From: Sva-07 sp942492715
GTDB lineage: Bacteria > Actinomycetota > Acidimicrobiia > Acidimicrobiales > Ilumatobacteraceae
Direction: 5' to 3'
NCBI GenBank assembly: GCA_942492715.1
Contig: CALOFW010000002.1
Coordinates: 372,001-436,000 of the forward strand
Length of the DNA stretch: 64,000 nt
The translations under genes and the position numbers were made by a program. The notes beneath the pieces were generated by a model. That model was not told the origin of the DNA, ran no database searches, and was given only the letters and a program-made list of their open reading frames with translations. Below are positions 32,373-41,331 of the stretch, piece by piece. Numbering within the stretch: position 1 is the first letter of the stretch; every line of letters starts with the position of its first letter.

Positions 32373-33320
32373 TCAGGAGAAGTGGGCGAGCGCGTCGATC
32401 AACAGGTCGAACCCGGCGTCGGCGTCGACCGAGGTGAGCACCTCGCAGTTCGACGGCGATCGATCGGTGATCGTGCGTCGATCGATGACCGTCATGCCTC
32501 TCGTGTGCTCACCGCGGGTCTCGACCACGACGTGGCGTTCGCTGCGTTCGAAGAGCGACGGGTGGGTGACGGCGAGCACGGCGAGCGGGTCGTGGACGGC
32601 GGCGCCGACGATCGTGTCGGGATCGTGGCGCGACAGATAGTTGCCACTGAAGAAGTCGAACAGGTCGGCGAACGTCGAGGCGAGCACGCCGGGCAGAGCC
32701 CGGACCCGGGCGATGCGGTCCGGTGTGGTCTGGAACTGGTACGTGACGTCGAGGCCGGCCATGATCACCCGGCCGCCGTAGCCGAACACGATCGCCGCTG
32801 CCTCCGGGTCGGCCCAGATGTTGAACTCGCCCACCGGCGACCAGTTGCCGAACGTGCCGCCGCCCATCAGCGAGATGCCGGCGATCCGATCGGCGATGTC
32901 CGGGGCGCTGCGCAACGCGAGCGCGATGTTGGTGAGCGGCCCGACCGGCACGAGCCACACGTCGTCGACGGTTCGGCAGGTGTCGACGATGAACGACACG
33001 GCGTCGGTGCCGTCGAGCGCGGTGGTCGGCTCGGGGAGGTCGGCGCCGTCGAGGCCGCTCTCGCCGTGGACGAAGGCGCCGAAGCGCGGCGTCGCCAGCA
33101 GCGGGCGCGGGCTGCCGCTGTGGATCGGGACGTCGAGGCCGAGCAGGTCGCGCATCACGCGGGCGTTGTGCGTGGTCCGCTCCAACGGGGCGTTGCCGGC
33201 GACCGTCGTGATGCCGACGAGGTCGGCGTAGCGGCCTGCGGCCACGATCGCCATCGCGTCGTCGTGGCCCGGGTCGCAGTCGAGCAGGAGTCGGGGGCGG
33301 GTCGATGCCGTGTCGGACAT
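32373..33320 (-). CDS. Inosine-uridine-type nucleoside hydrolase
   Basis: Splits ribonucleosides into base and ribose; about 315 residues. The calcium-binding signature LLLDCDPGHDDAMAI lies near the N-terminus. Other family parts are NAPLERTTHNARVMRDLLG near residue 50, VGPLTNIALAL (about 118-128) and a late DPLAVLAVTHPSLF with catalytic-side residues. An alternative ATG lies four codons upstream; the inner one has CATGCT 7 bases before it. It forms a minus-strand run with a peptidase and a thiolase-like gene but has no obvious pathway partner besides deoC, 21 kb away. Confidence 0.93.
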   Translation of the reverse strand: MSDTASTRPRLLLDCDPGHDDAMAIVAAGRYADLVGITTVAGNAPLERTTHNARVMRDLLGLDVPIHSGSPRPLLATPRFGAFVHGESGLDGADLPEPTTALDGTDAVSFIVDTCRTVDDVWLVPVGPLTNIALALRSAPDIADRIAGISLMGGGTFGNWSPVGEFNIWADPEAAAIVFGYGGRVIMAGLDVTYQFQTTPDRIARVRALPGVLASTFADLFDFFSGNYLSRHDPDTIVGAAVHDPLAVLAVTHPSLFERSERHVVVETRGEHTRGMTVIDRRTITDRSPSNCEVLTSVDADAGFDLLIDALAHFS

Positions 33321-33406
33321 GGTGCTGAGCATGTCACCGGTGCGACGATCCCAGCCACCGGGACCACGACCGCATCGTCGCTGGCTGCCGCTGGCTGTCG
33401 GTGGCT

Positions 33407-34909
33407 TCAGCCGGCTCGGAGGGTGCCGTCGTCACCGAGGGTGACCGACGTACCCACCCACTCGCCGTCGCACATCGCGGCGGCGAGCGCGGGATCGCTC
33501 GACATTCCCCAAGCTCGGCGGCCGTCGCCGAGCAGACACGAGGCGATCGCCTGCTCGGGCGCCGACTCGCGCGAGAACATGACGGTGTATGCCTCGATGG
33601 TGGCGGCCCCTGCAGCGTCGGCCGGGAGCGCGAGCTCGCGACGGGGGAGCGCGTCGATGCGCGACTGCGGCTTGTCGTGACGGAAGTTCGGCGTCGGCAT
33701 CGTCGAGTAGACCCCGAACGCATGCTTGGTCGCGTACCCGCCGTTGGCCCAGACGAGCCCGAACTCACCGGGCCGCTCGCGCAGATCGGTGACGACCGAC
33801 GCGATCGCATGCATCACGTAGTTGTTCCACGGGCCGCCGGCGAAGGTGAGTCCGCCGGTTCGTGACCACTGGCGGCGCAGGTCGATGCCGAGCGACTGGG
33901 CGCCGAGCTGCACCGCTGCCGGGAAGCACGAGTACAGGTCGATGATCGCGACGTCGTCGATGTCGATGCCGGCGAGTTCGAGCGCGAGGCGACCGCCGAT
34001 CTCGACGGCCGGTGTGCGGGTGAACGTGTCGCGGTGCGACACGTAGTTGTGTTCGTGACAATCGGTGCCGGCGTGCGGGAACACCCACCGGTCCTCCGGC
34101 ACGCCCATCCGACGTGCTGACTCGACCGAGCACATGATCACGGCGGCCGCCATGTCGACGTCGTTGTTCGAGTTCATGAGTTTCGGGTACGGCAGTCCGA
34201 TCATGCGGTTGTTCTCGCCGACCGTCGTGATCTCGGCCGCCGTCTTGGCCTCCTGGATCCATGCGTACGGGTTCCGGGCGGCGACCTCGCTGAGGCCGGA
34301 CCACAGTTGCCCGAGGTGGTCGCGGTGTTCATCGACGGTCCGGCCCGCCGCGGCGCGGATCGCAGTCTCGAACATCGGGTAGATCTGGACCGGCAGGTAG
34401 ATGCCGCGGGAGGTCTCCGCCTCCAGGTTCATCTCGAGCTCCTCGCCGACGATCGTCGGCTCGTCACCCGGCTCCGACTTCGGCCAGTCGAGTTCGACAC
34501 CGGCCTTGCGGGCGCGCGACCGGGTGCGGGTGGCTTCACCGCCGGCAAGGATGGCGATGTCGATCTCGCCGGCCTGGATGTCGATCGCGGTGGCGTTCAC
34601 GAGCGACTGGGGGCTGTTGCCGCCCATCGTCGAGTAGTCGAGACGGTGCGGGTCGATGCCGAGGCGACCGGCCAGGAAGCGCGGTGTGTTGCCGTAGCGC
34701 CACGACAGCTGGCTGACGACGCGCAGCGCATCTGCCGCCGGCGGCCCGTCGAGCCCGGCGTCGGTCGAGGCTGCCAGCACGGCCCGCTCCATCAGCGCCA
34801 CCGGCTCGAGCGCATCGCCGAGCGACTCGGCTCGGTGGACGTACTGACCGACCCCGATGATCACCGGGGTGCGTGAGTCGGGCGGGCGGGGAACGGGTCG
34901 AGCAGCCAC
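33407..34909 (-). CDS. Thiolase-superfamily protein (acetyl-CoA acetyltransferase-like), no obvious catalytic Cys
   Basis: A 500-residue thiolase-fold protein. It begins TPVIIGVGQYVHR and has the SCP-x-like core (NATAIDIQAGEIDIAILAGGEATRT). In true thiolases a Cys nucleophile lies in the first half; here the corresponding segment reads YSTMGGNSPQSLV without Cys. Later family parts remain: IDLYSCFPAAVQLGAQ, TGGLTFAGGPWNNYVMHA and GLVWANGGYATKHAFG. The C-terminal 100 residues form an added beta-rich (OB-like) domain. The GTG is preceded by TATCGT at 8 bases. Databases usually label such proteins acetyl-CoA acetyltransferase, but a condensing or cleaving activity without the Cys is doubtful. A lipid-binding or dehydratase-partner role is possible. 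Confidence 0.85.
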   Translation of the reverse strand: MAARPVPRPPDSRTPVIIGVGQYVHRAESLGDALEPVALMERAVLAASTDAGLDGPPAADALRVVSQLSWRYGNTPRFLAGRLGIDPHRLDYSTMGGNSPQSLVNATAIDIQAGEIDIAILAGGEATRTRSRARKAGVELDWPKSEPGDEPTIVGEELEMNLEAETSRGIYLPVQIYPMFETAIRAAAGRTVDEHRDHLGQLWSGLSEVAARNPYAWIQEAKTAAEITTVGENNRMIGLPYPKLMNSNNDVDMAAAVIMCSVESARRMGVPEDRWVFPHAGTDCHEHNYVSHRDTFTRTPAVEIGGRLALELAGIDIDDVAIIDLYSCFPAAVQLGAQSLGIDLRRQWSRTGGLTFAGGPWNNYVMHAIASVVTDLRERPGEFGLVWANGGYATKHAFGVYSTMPTPNFRHDKPQSRIDALPRRELALPADAAGAATIEAYTVMFSRESAPEQAIASCLLGDGRRAWGMSSDPALAAAMCDGEWVGTSVTLGDDGTLRAG

Positions 34910-34941
34910 GGGCCCGCACGATAGACAGCGGCCCTCCGATC

Positions 34942-34991
34942 GTTTGTGTCGCAGTTCTGGGGCGCCCCCTCACCGCGTGTGCAACGCAAAC
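34942..34991. repeat. Inverted repeat related to the argS-lysA element
   Basis: GTTTGTGTCGCAG at the left and TGCAACGCAAAC at the right form an imperfect hairpin. The right arm in reverse complement (GTTTGCGTTGCA) matches the left arm of both copies at 17355-17487. It lies in the 142-base space between the divergent thiolase-like and rpiB genes, upstream of the rpiB -10 box. Confidence 0.65.
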
Positions 34992-35051
34992 GGGAACACC
35001 GTCGGGATCCGCAGAGCCCGCCGGGGCGGCGAGCACCTACACTCGGCTCAC

Positions 35052-35522
<471 letters not shown>

Positions 35523-35569
35523 CCACCCCGATCACCCCGCCCATCATCCTGTAGTACGAAGGACCCACG

Positions 35570-36820
35570 ATGCCGTTCCCATCCGACACCGACCCCGACA
35601 CCGAGGTCATCGGCCTCATCGAGCGTGAGGTCGAACGCCAGACCACCGGGATCCAGCTGATCGCCAGCGAGAACTTCACCTCGCCTGCGGTGATGGCCGC
35701 GGTCGGCTCCGTGCTGACCAACAAGTACTCCGAGGGGTATCCCGGCAAGCGGTACTACGGCGGCAATGTGATCGTCGACGACATCGAACAGCTCGCCATC
35801 GATCGGGTCAGGGAGCTGTTCGGCGCCGACCACGCCAATGTGCAACCCCATTCGGGCGCCAACGCCAACATGTGCGTGTACCAGGCGCTGCTGAACCCGG
35901 GCGACACCGTGCTCGGCCTGAGCCTCGACCACGGCGGTCACCTCACCCACGGTTCGCCCGTCAACGCCAGCGGCCTGCTCTACAACTTCGTGTCCTACGG
36001 CACCGGTGCCGAAGACCGCATCGACATGGACGACGTGCGGGCCCTGGCGCTCGAGCACCGCCCGAAGATGATCGTCGCCGGAACGACCGCCTACCCGCGC
36101 CGTCTCGACCCCGAGCCGTTCAGGAAGATCGCCGACGAGGTCGGCGCGCTGCTGCTGTTCGACATCGCCCACCTCGCCGGTCTCGTGGCCGGTGGCGCTC
36201 ACCCCAACCCGGTCCCGTACGCCGACGTGGTCACCTTCACGACCCACAAGACCCTGCGCGGACCGCGTGGCGGATGCATCCTGTGCAAGGAGGAGCACGC
36301 CAAGGCGATCGACAAGGCCGTGTTCCCCGGTTGGCAGGGTGGCCCGCTCGAGCACGTGATCGCCGGCAAGGCCATTGCCTTCCGCGAAGCGCTGGACCCG
36401 TCGTTCACCGACTACGCCCATCAGGTCGTGACGAACGCGTCGGCACTCGCGGAGGCGCTCGTCCAGGAGGGGTTCCGGCTCGTCTCGGGCGGTACCGACA
36501 ACCACCTGATGGTCGTCGACCTGACGCCGTTCGATGCCGATCTCACCGGCAAGGAGGCGCAGGCCAAGCTCGACGAGGCCGGTATCACCCTCAACAAGAA
36601 CACGATCCCCGACGACCCCCGGAGCCCGTTCGTCACCAGCGGTGTGCGCATCGGTACCCCGTCGGTCACGACGCAGGGGATGACCGAGGCCGAGATGCCG
36701 TTGATCGCCGGGTTGATCGCTCGCGCGCTGCGTCACCGCGACGATCCGGCCGAGTTGCAGGTCGTCCGCAAGGACGTCGCCGAGCTCTGCGCGCGGTTCC
36801 CGGCGTACCCCGCGTCGTAG
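35570..36820 (+). CDS. glyA: Serine hydroxymethyltransferase
   Basis: PLP enzyme moving a one-carbon unit between serine, glycine and tetrahydrofolate; 416 residues. Marks: QLIASENFTSPAVMAAVGS near residue 28, NKYSEGYPGKRYYGG, NVQPHSGANANM, and the PLP lysine in TFTTHKTLRGPRGG (about residue 225). The C-terminal segment TSGVRIGTPSVTTQGM is also present. GAAGGA lies 7 bases before the ATG. Its TAG stop forms part of the -10-like TAGGCT in front of wecA. Confidence 0.98.
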   Translation: MPFPSDTDPDTEVIGLIEREVERQTTGIQLIASENFTSPAVMAAVGSVLTNKYSEGYPGKRYYGGNVIVDDIEQLAIDRVRELFGADHANVQPHSGANANMCVYQALLNPGDTVLGLSLDHGGHLTHGSPVNASGLLYNFVSYGTGAEDRIDMDDVRALALEHRPKMIVAGTTAYPRRLDPEPFRKIADEVGALLLFDIAHLAGLVAGGAHPNPVPYADVVTFTTHKTLRGPRGGCILCKEEHAKAIDKAVFPGWQGGPLEHVIAGKAIAFREALDPSFTDYAHQVVTNASALAEALVQEGFRLVSGGTDNHLMVVDLTPFDADLTGKEAQAKLDEAGITLNKNTIPDDPRSPFVTSGVRIGTPSVTTQGMTEAEMPLIAGLIARALRHRDDPAELQVVRKDVAELCARFPAYPAS

Positions 36821-36831
36821 GCTGACGGACC

Positions 36832-38064
36832 GTGCCCGACTTCGGTTCCTTTCTCCTGATCGGAGCCGTTGCCGCCGGCGTCACCTTCGCTGTCACGCCG
36901 CTGGTCGGGATGCTTGCGCGACGGCAGGGTTGGGTGTACCTGCCGAACGATCGCACGGTGCACCAGACGCCGCTGCCCGACGTGGGTGGCCTCGCGATGT
37001 TCGTCGGCTTCCTGGCGGCGATGCTCACCGCCTGGTTCGTCGACGCGTTCGACACGTTGTTCGACTCGAACTCCGAACCGTTGGGAGTGCTGCTCGCGGC
37101 CACGATCGTCTTCGCGGTCGGCTTCATCGACGACATCCGTGAGGTCTCCGCGCCGGCGAAGGTGGCCGGGACCGTGCTCGCCGGCATCGTGCTCGTGCAG
37201 TTCGGCGTGGTGATGTACTCGTTCCGCCTGCCGTTCTACGACGGGCCGATCGTGCTGTCGGGCGACCTGCAACCGTTGGTGACCGTGCTGTGGCTGCTCG
37301 TGATGACCCAGGCGATCAATCTGATCGACGGCCTCGACGGCCTCGCCGCCGGCATCGTGGCCATCGCTGCATTCGCGTTCTTCCTCTACAGCCAGGAACT
37401 CACCACCTCGGACCTGCTCGACGTCACCAACGTCGGGCCGTTGCTGGCGATCATCGCGGTCGGCGTGTGCGTGGGGTTCCTCCCGCACAACTTCAACCCG
37501 GCGCGGATCATGATGGGCGACGGCGGTGCGCTCTTCCTCGGACTGCTGCTCGCGGTCGCGACCAGCGTCGTCGGTGGGCGTGCCGACACGTTCAACCAGG
37601 AATTCATCGGGCAGACGTACTTCTTCCTGGCGCCACTCGCCATCCCCGTGCTCATCCTCGGCGTCCCGATCTTCGACATGGGGTTCGCGATCGTTCGGCG
37701 GGTGTCGAGCCGCAAGTCGTTCGCGGCCGCCGACAAGGGCCACCTGCACCATCGGCTGATGGACCTCGGTCACGGTCACCGACGCAGCGTCGTGATCCTG
37801 TGGGGCTGGACCGCGCTGTTGTCGGCGTTCGTGCTCTACCCGACGCTGACCGGGCGCAACCCGGCGTACCTCCCGTTCGGCATCGTCGCTGCGGCGATCG
37901 TGCTGTACACGGTCCTGCATCCGAGCGTGCGCGCCCGCCGGCGCGAGAACTCCGAGGAGAGCACGGAGGTCGGCCCGCTGGACGGTGACGACGCGGAGCC
38001 GGGTGGGACGGACCCCGGGGAATCCGACTCGTCGGAGTTGCCGTCGACGGTGGGGGACCACTAG
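36832..38064 (+). CDS. wecA: UDP-GlcNAc:undecaprenyl-phosphate GlcNAc-1-phosphate transferase (WecA/MraY family)
   Basis: Integral membrane enzyme starting cell-wall glycan lipid intermediates (in actinobacteria the arabinogalactan-type linker or other surface polymers); 410 residues with about eleven membrane helices. Active-site loops: VGFIDDIREVSAPAKV (Asp pair), NLIDGLDGLAAG, ARIMMGDGGALFLG and the HLHHRLMDLGHGHR loop. The Ser/Asp/Glu-rich tail after residue 375 is cytoplasmic. The GTG follows TAGGCT by 8 bases, and that TAG is the glyA stop. Placement before the atp operon is the usual actinobacterial order. Confidence 0.93.
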   Translation: MPDFGSFLLIGAVAAGVTFAVTPLVGMLARRQGWVYLPNDRTVHQTPLPDVGGLAMFVGFLAAMLTAWFVDAFDTLFDSNSEPLGVLLAATIVFAVGFIDDIREVSAPAKVAGTVLAGIVLVQFGVVMYSFRLPFYDGPIVLSGDLQPLVTVLWLLVMTQAINLIDGLDGLAAGIVAIAAFAFFLYSQELTTSDLLDVTNVGPLLAIIAVGVCVGFLPHNFNPARIMMGDGGALFLGLLLAVATSVVGGRADTFNQEFIGQTYFFLAPLAIPVLILGVPIFDMGFAIVRRVSSRKSFAAADKGHLHHRLMDLGHGHRRSVVILWGWTALLSAFVLYPTLTGRNPAYLPFGIVAAAIVLYTVLHPSVRARRRENSEESTEVGPLDGDDAEPGGTDPGESDSSELPSTVGDH

Positions 38065-38121
38065 GTTGTGCCCGCGTTCACAAGCGTTGTACCGCACAGC
38101 ATGTGAATCCACCCTGGATCA
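38065..38121 (+). promoter_or_regulatory. Short spacer before the atp operon
   Basis: These 57 bases hold no gene. TTGTGC at about 38066 resembles a -35 box, but I cannot assign a -10 with confidence, so the atp operon may be read from here or from upstream of wecA. Confidence 0.25.
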
Positions 38122-38403
38122 ATGAAGCTCCTCCTCAAGCAGACTCGCGTCAACAACGAAGACGCCCTCGGTGTGGCCATCGAGTTCGCGATGATCCTCG
38201 GCGTCTTCTTCGCCGCCGGATGGGCACTCGACGCCGCGCTGGGTACGGTCCCGCTCTTCATGATCGTCTTCACCGTGATCGCGGCGATCGGGCTCTTCGC
38301 CAAGTCGAAGTACCGCTACGACGCCAAGATGGAGGCCCTCGAAGCCGAGCGACTCGAGCGTCGAGCCGCCGCGTCGCCCGCCGAGTCGCCGGAGATCCGA
38401 TGA
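38122..38403 (+). CDS. AtpZ/AtpI-type small membrane protein of the ATP synthase operon
   Basis: A 93-residue protein with two membrane helices (AIEFAMILGVFFAAGWALDAAL about 19-40 and LFMIVFTVIAAIGLFAKSKY about 45-64) and a charged C-terminal helix rich in Glu/Arg. This is the layout of AtpZ, thought to help magnesium supply or c-ring assembly of ATP synthase. It starts the atp operon. Its stop overlaps the next start (ATGA). Confidence 0.8.
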   Translation: MKLLLKQTRVNNEDALGVAIEFAMILGVFFAAGWALDAALGTVPLFMIVFTVIAAIGLFAKSKYRYDAKMEALEAERLERRAAASPAESPEIR

Positions 38404-38963
38404 CGGCGACCTCCGGCAACACCCCCGCACGACGCGACACCGGGCCCGCCACCGAGGTGGCGGTGTCGACCGACATGATCAAGCGTGGCCTGATCGCCGC
38501 CCCGGCGATGATGGCGGCGTGTGCCGTCGTGTGGAGTCTCGACGGTGCGCTGTCGTCGGCCTACGGGATGTTGATCGTCCTCGCGAACTTCGCGCTCGCC
38601 GCCCGGCTGATCGCATACACGGCGCCGATCTCGCTCGGGCTGATGATGGGAGCGATCCTCTTCGGCTATCTCCTGCGCCTCGGGCTGATCTTCGGTGCGG
38701 TGTGGATCGTCCGCGATGCGTCGTGGATTTCTTTTCCTGCACTCGGAACGACCATCATCGTCACGCACCTCGGATTGCTGGTGTGGGAGTTGAAGTACGT
38801 GGCCATCTCGCTCGCGTACCCAGGCCTCAAGCCGACCGACTCCTCCACCGCAGCCGACGCACCGATCTCGAAGCCAGCCCTGTCACTGAAGCCCAACCCG
38901 TCCGTCAACCCTTCTTCCGCCACTACTTCGCCCGCCTCGGCCACGACGCCCACGACCGACTGA
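38400..38963 (+). CDS. atpI: ATP synthase accessory protein I (AtpI-like)
   Basis: A 187-residue protein with four hydrophobic segments (APAMMAACAVVWSLDGALS, AYGMLIVLANFALAARLIAY, LMMGAILFGYLLRLGLIFGAVWI, LGTTIIVTHLGLLVWELKYV) and a disordered Ser/Thr/Pro/Ala-rich tail. It matches the AtpI family, which assists c-ring assembly. The ATG overlaps the previous stop. Sequence identity across this family is always low, so naming rests on topology and position. Confidence 0.75.
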   Translation: MTATSGNTPARRDTGPATEVAVSTDMIKRGLIAAPAMMAACAVVWSLDGALSSAYGMLIVLANFALAARLIAYTAPISLGLMMGAILFGYLLRLGLIFGAVWIVRDASWISFPALGTTIIVTHLGLLVWELKYVAISLAYPGLKPTDSSTAADAPISKPALSLKPNPSVNPSSATTSPASATTPTTD

Positions 38964-38976
38964 AACGGATCCTTAC

Positions 38977-39744
38977 GTGTTCGCACTCGAGTTCCCGCCG
39001 ATCAACGCCATCCTGCGCTGGCAGGACATCTTTCCGACCTTCAACAAGATCGCGCTCATCGCGGTCGTGTCGGCCCTGATCGTCATCGTCTTCTATGCGC
39101 TCGCCAATCGCGCCAACCCGATGTTGGCGCCCACCGGTGTCCGCAACATCGCCGAGTCCTCCGTCGAGTTCATCGAGGACGGGATCATCATGCAGACGAT
39201 GGGCGCCAGCGGGCTGAAGTGGACCCCGTACCTGCTGAGCCTCTTCGTCTTCATCTTCCTCGTCAACATCCCGGGCGTGATCCCCGTCATCCAGATGCCG
39301 GCCACGGCCCGCATCGCCATCCCGCTGGCGCTCTCGCTGTTCGTCTGGGTCACCTACATCGGCGTCGGCATCAAGCACCAGGGTGCGGGCTACTTCGGCC
39401 ACCTGCTGTGGCCCCCGGGAGTGCCCACGCTGCTCAAGCCGCTCGTCGGCCTGATCGAGTTCGTGTCGACCATCCTCGTCACGCCGTTCTCGCTCACCGT
39501 GCGTCTGTTCGCCAACATGCTCGCCGGTCACATCCTGCTCGTCACGTTCGGCCTCCTCACCGAGGCGCTGCTGTTCGCCAAGACCAATCAGCCGTTCCTC
39601 GGACTCATGAGCGTCCTGCCGTTCATCATGTTGGTGTTCCTGACGGCGTTCGAGGTGCTCGTCGCCGTGTTGCAGGCCTACATCTTCACGATTCTCGCTG
39701 CCGTGTACATCAACAACTCGATGGCGTCCCACGACGAGCACTGA
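38977..39744 (+). CDS. atpB: ATP synthase Fo subunit a
   Basis: Membrane proton channel subunit, 255 residues, starting at GTG. After a short N-terminus it has about six helices. The conserved arginine facing the c-ring lies in the helix LTVRLFANMLAGHILLVTFG near residue 175, and the family ending is LVAVLQAYIFTILAAVYINNS. It follows the AtpI-like gene by 13 bases and precedes atpE. Confidence 0.97.
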   Translation: MFALEFPPINAILRWQDIFPTFNKIALIAVVSALIVIVFYALANRANPMLAPTGVRNIAESSVEFIEDGIIMQTMGASGLKWTPYLLSLFVFIFLVNIPGVIPVIQMPATARIAIPLALSLFVWVTYIGVGIKHQGAGYFGHLLWPPGVPTLLKPLVGLIEFVSTILVTPFSLTVRLFANMLAGHILLVTFGLLTEALLFAKTNQPFLGLMSVLPFIMLVFLTAFEVLVAVLQAYIFTILAAVYINNSMASHDEH

Positions 39745-39807
39745 GCCTCGTCGAGCACCCGTTCAACCCGATCTTCCTCAGACATCACCACAGGAGAAGC
39801 ACAACCC

Positions 39808-40086
39808 ATGGAAGCATTCAGCATTCTCGTCGAGCAGGCGAACAACTTCACTGCTGACGAGCAGAAGAGCATCGAGGCGGCGTCGACCGCCGGTTTCGCC
39901 TACGGCCTCGCCGCCATCGGACCGGCCATCGGCATCGGTTACCTCGTCGGCAAGTCGGTCGAGGCCATGGCCCGTCAGCCCGAGGCTGCCGGCATGGTGC
40001 GTACCACGATGTTCCTCGGCATCGCCTTCACCGAGGCGCTCGCCCTGATCGGCTTCGTGGTCTTCATTCTGCTCAAGTTCGCCTGA
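39808..40086 (+). CDS. atpE: ATP synthase Fo subunit c
   Basis: Proteolipid of the rotor ring, 92 residues in two helices. The first helix is Gly/Ala-rich (YGLAAIGPAIGIGYLVGKS), and the polar loop is ARQPEA with the Arg-Gln-Pro that binds gamma/epsilon. The second helix has the proton-carrying Glu76 (AFTEALALIGFVVF). No sodium-binding signature is seen, so it is proton-driven. The hydrophilic N-terminus of about 25 residues is longer than usual. CAGGAGAA precedes the ATG. Confidence 0.97.
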   Translation: MEAFSILVEQANNFTADEQKSIEAASTAGFAYGLAAIGPAIGIGYLVGKSVEAMARQPEAAGMVRTTMFLGIAFTEALALIGFVVFILLKFA

Positions 40087-40132
40087 GCCCGAGACCCGTA
40101 CCGATCCCATCCACCAATCGTAAGGAGCTGAC

Positions 40133-40750
40133 GTGCTGACAGCCGTCGTCACCGGTTCCGGGGCCACGCTCGAGGTGTCATTCCTCGGCGACAGCCTCGT
40201 CGGTCAGGCGCTCGTGACCGCCGAAGAGGAAAAGGAAGTCCCCGAGAACGACCTCAACCCGATCGCGCCCGAGCTCAAGGAGTTCGCGTGGGGATTCGGC
40301 TCGTTCATCGTCATGTTCCTCGTGCTGCGGTACGCGCTGTACCCGAAGCTGAAGAAGGGGATGGACGCCCGCGCCGCCAAGATCAAGCAGGAGCGCGACG
40401 CTGCCGAAGCGCTCACGGCGTCGGCACGCGCCGACGTCGCCCAGTACGACGCGGAGGTGGCCACGCTTCGCCAGGAGGCGCATCAGCGCGTCGAGGCGGC
40501 ACGGGCCACGCTCGAAGCCGAGCGCACGGAGCGGTTGGCGGCCGCCAATGCGGAGATCGCACAGCGACGTGCAGCTGCACTCGCCGACGTCGACGCAGCG
40601 CGTGCTGCGGCGCAGGGTGATGTCGAGACCGCGGTCGTCGACGTCGTCGGACGTGCAGCGCAGCTCGCAACGGGCCGCTCCGTCGACCCGTCGGTGGTGT
40701 CGTCCACCGTTCGCGGCGTGATGGGCGCCGACCAGGGGGTGGCGCGATGA
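40133..40750 (+). CDS. atpF: ATP synthase Fo subunit b
   Basis: Peripheral stalk subunit, 205 residues. It has a 45-residue N-terminal part, one membrane helix (FGSFIVMFLVLRYALYPKL, about 60-78) and a long Ala/Arg/Glu-rich coiled coil. The GTG has AAGGAG 7 bases upstream. The stop overlaps the start of a second b-type gene by 4 bases, so the stalk is likely a b/b' heterodimer. Confidence 0.93.
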   Translation: MLTAVVTGSGATLEVSFLGDSLVGQALVTAEEEKEVPENDLNPIAPELKEFAWGFGSFIVMFLVLRYALYPKLKKGMDARAAKIKQERDAAEALTASARADVAQYDAEVATLRQEAHQRVEAARATLEAERTERLAAANAEIAQRRAAALADVDAARAAAQGDVETAVVDVVGRAAQLATGRSVDPSVVSSTVRGVMGADQGVAR

Positions 40751-41331
40751 ACCGGCTGAACCTGCTCGTCGGCCAGCTCGTCCAGGTCGAGTGGGACACC
40801 GACGACCAGGGTGTCGTGTCCGCCAACCCGATCCTGCCGCCGATCAAGGAGATCGCGATCGGCGGTGTCGCATCGATCATCGTGTTCGTAGCGCTCTGGA
40901 AGTACGCATTGCCGCCGATCCGCAGCTCGCTGCAAGCCCGCACGGCGCGGATCCAGGCCGACCTCGACGGGGCCGACGAGGCCTCGGTCGACGCCGACCA
41001 GTCCGCTTCTCAGATCCGCACCGCACTCGGCGACATCGACAGCGAGCGCCAACGGCTGTTCTCCGAGGCGGAGGCGCAAGCCGAGTCGATTCTCGACGAC
41101 GGCCGACGCCGCCTCGACGAGGAGATCGCCGAGCTCCACACCCGCGCCGATGCCGACATCGCCTCGGCGGCCGGCCGAAGCGGTGACGAGCTGCGCAACG
41201 AGATCGGCCGCACCGCGTCGGCCAGCATCGACCTGGTGGTGGCCGATGTCCTCGACGACGCTGCACAGCAGGACCTGATCGAGAGCTTCATCCAGCGTGT
41301 CGGAGCATCGACGACGGGAGCGACATCATGA
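40747..41331 (+). CDS. Second ATP synthase b-type subunit (b')
   Basis: A 194-residue second stalk subunit: short N-terminus, a membrane helix (IAIGGVASIIVFVALWKYALPPI, about 36-58), then a coiled coil rich in Asp/Ala/Glu. It overlaps atpF upstream and atpH downstream by 4 bases each, so all three are translated together. Two b-type genes are known from phototrophs and some others. Mycobacteria instead fuse the second b to delta; here delta is separate, which may be the ancestral arrangement of that fusion. Confidence 0.9.
   Translation: MNRLNLLVGQLVQVEWDTDDQGVVSANPILPPIKEIAIGGVASIIVFVALWKYALPPIRSSLQARTARIQADLDGADEASVDADQSASQIRTALGDIDSERQRLFSEAEAQAESILDDGRRRLDEEIAELHTRADADIASAAGRSGDELRNEIGRTASASIDLVVADVLDDAAQQDLIESFIQRVGASTTGATS

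Noticed and set aside
29730..34909. Genomic island of foreign origin
   Set aside because: GC content and codon use look like the flanks, and no integrase, tRNA junction or direct repeats were found; only the synteny break was retained as a finding.
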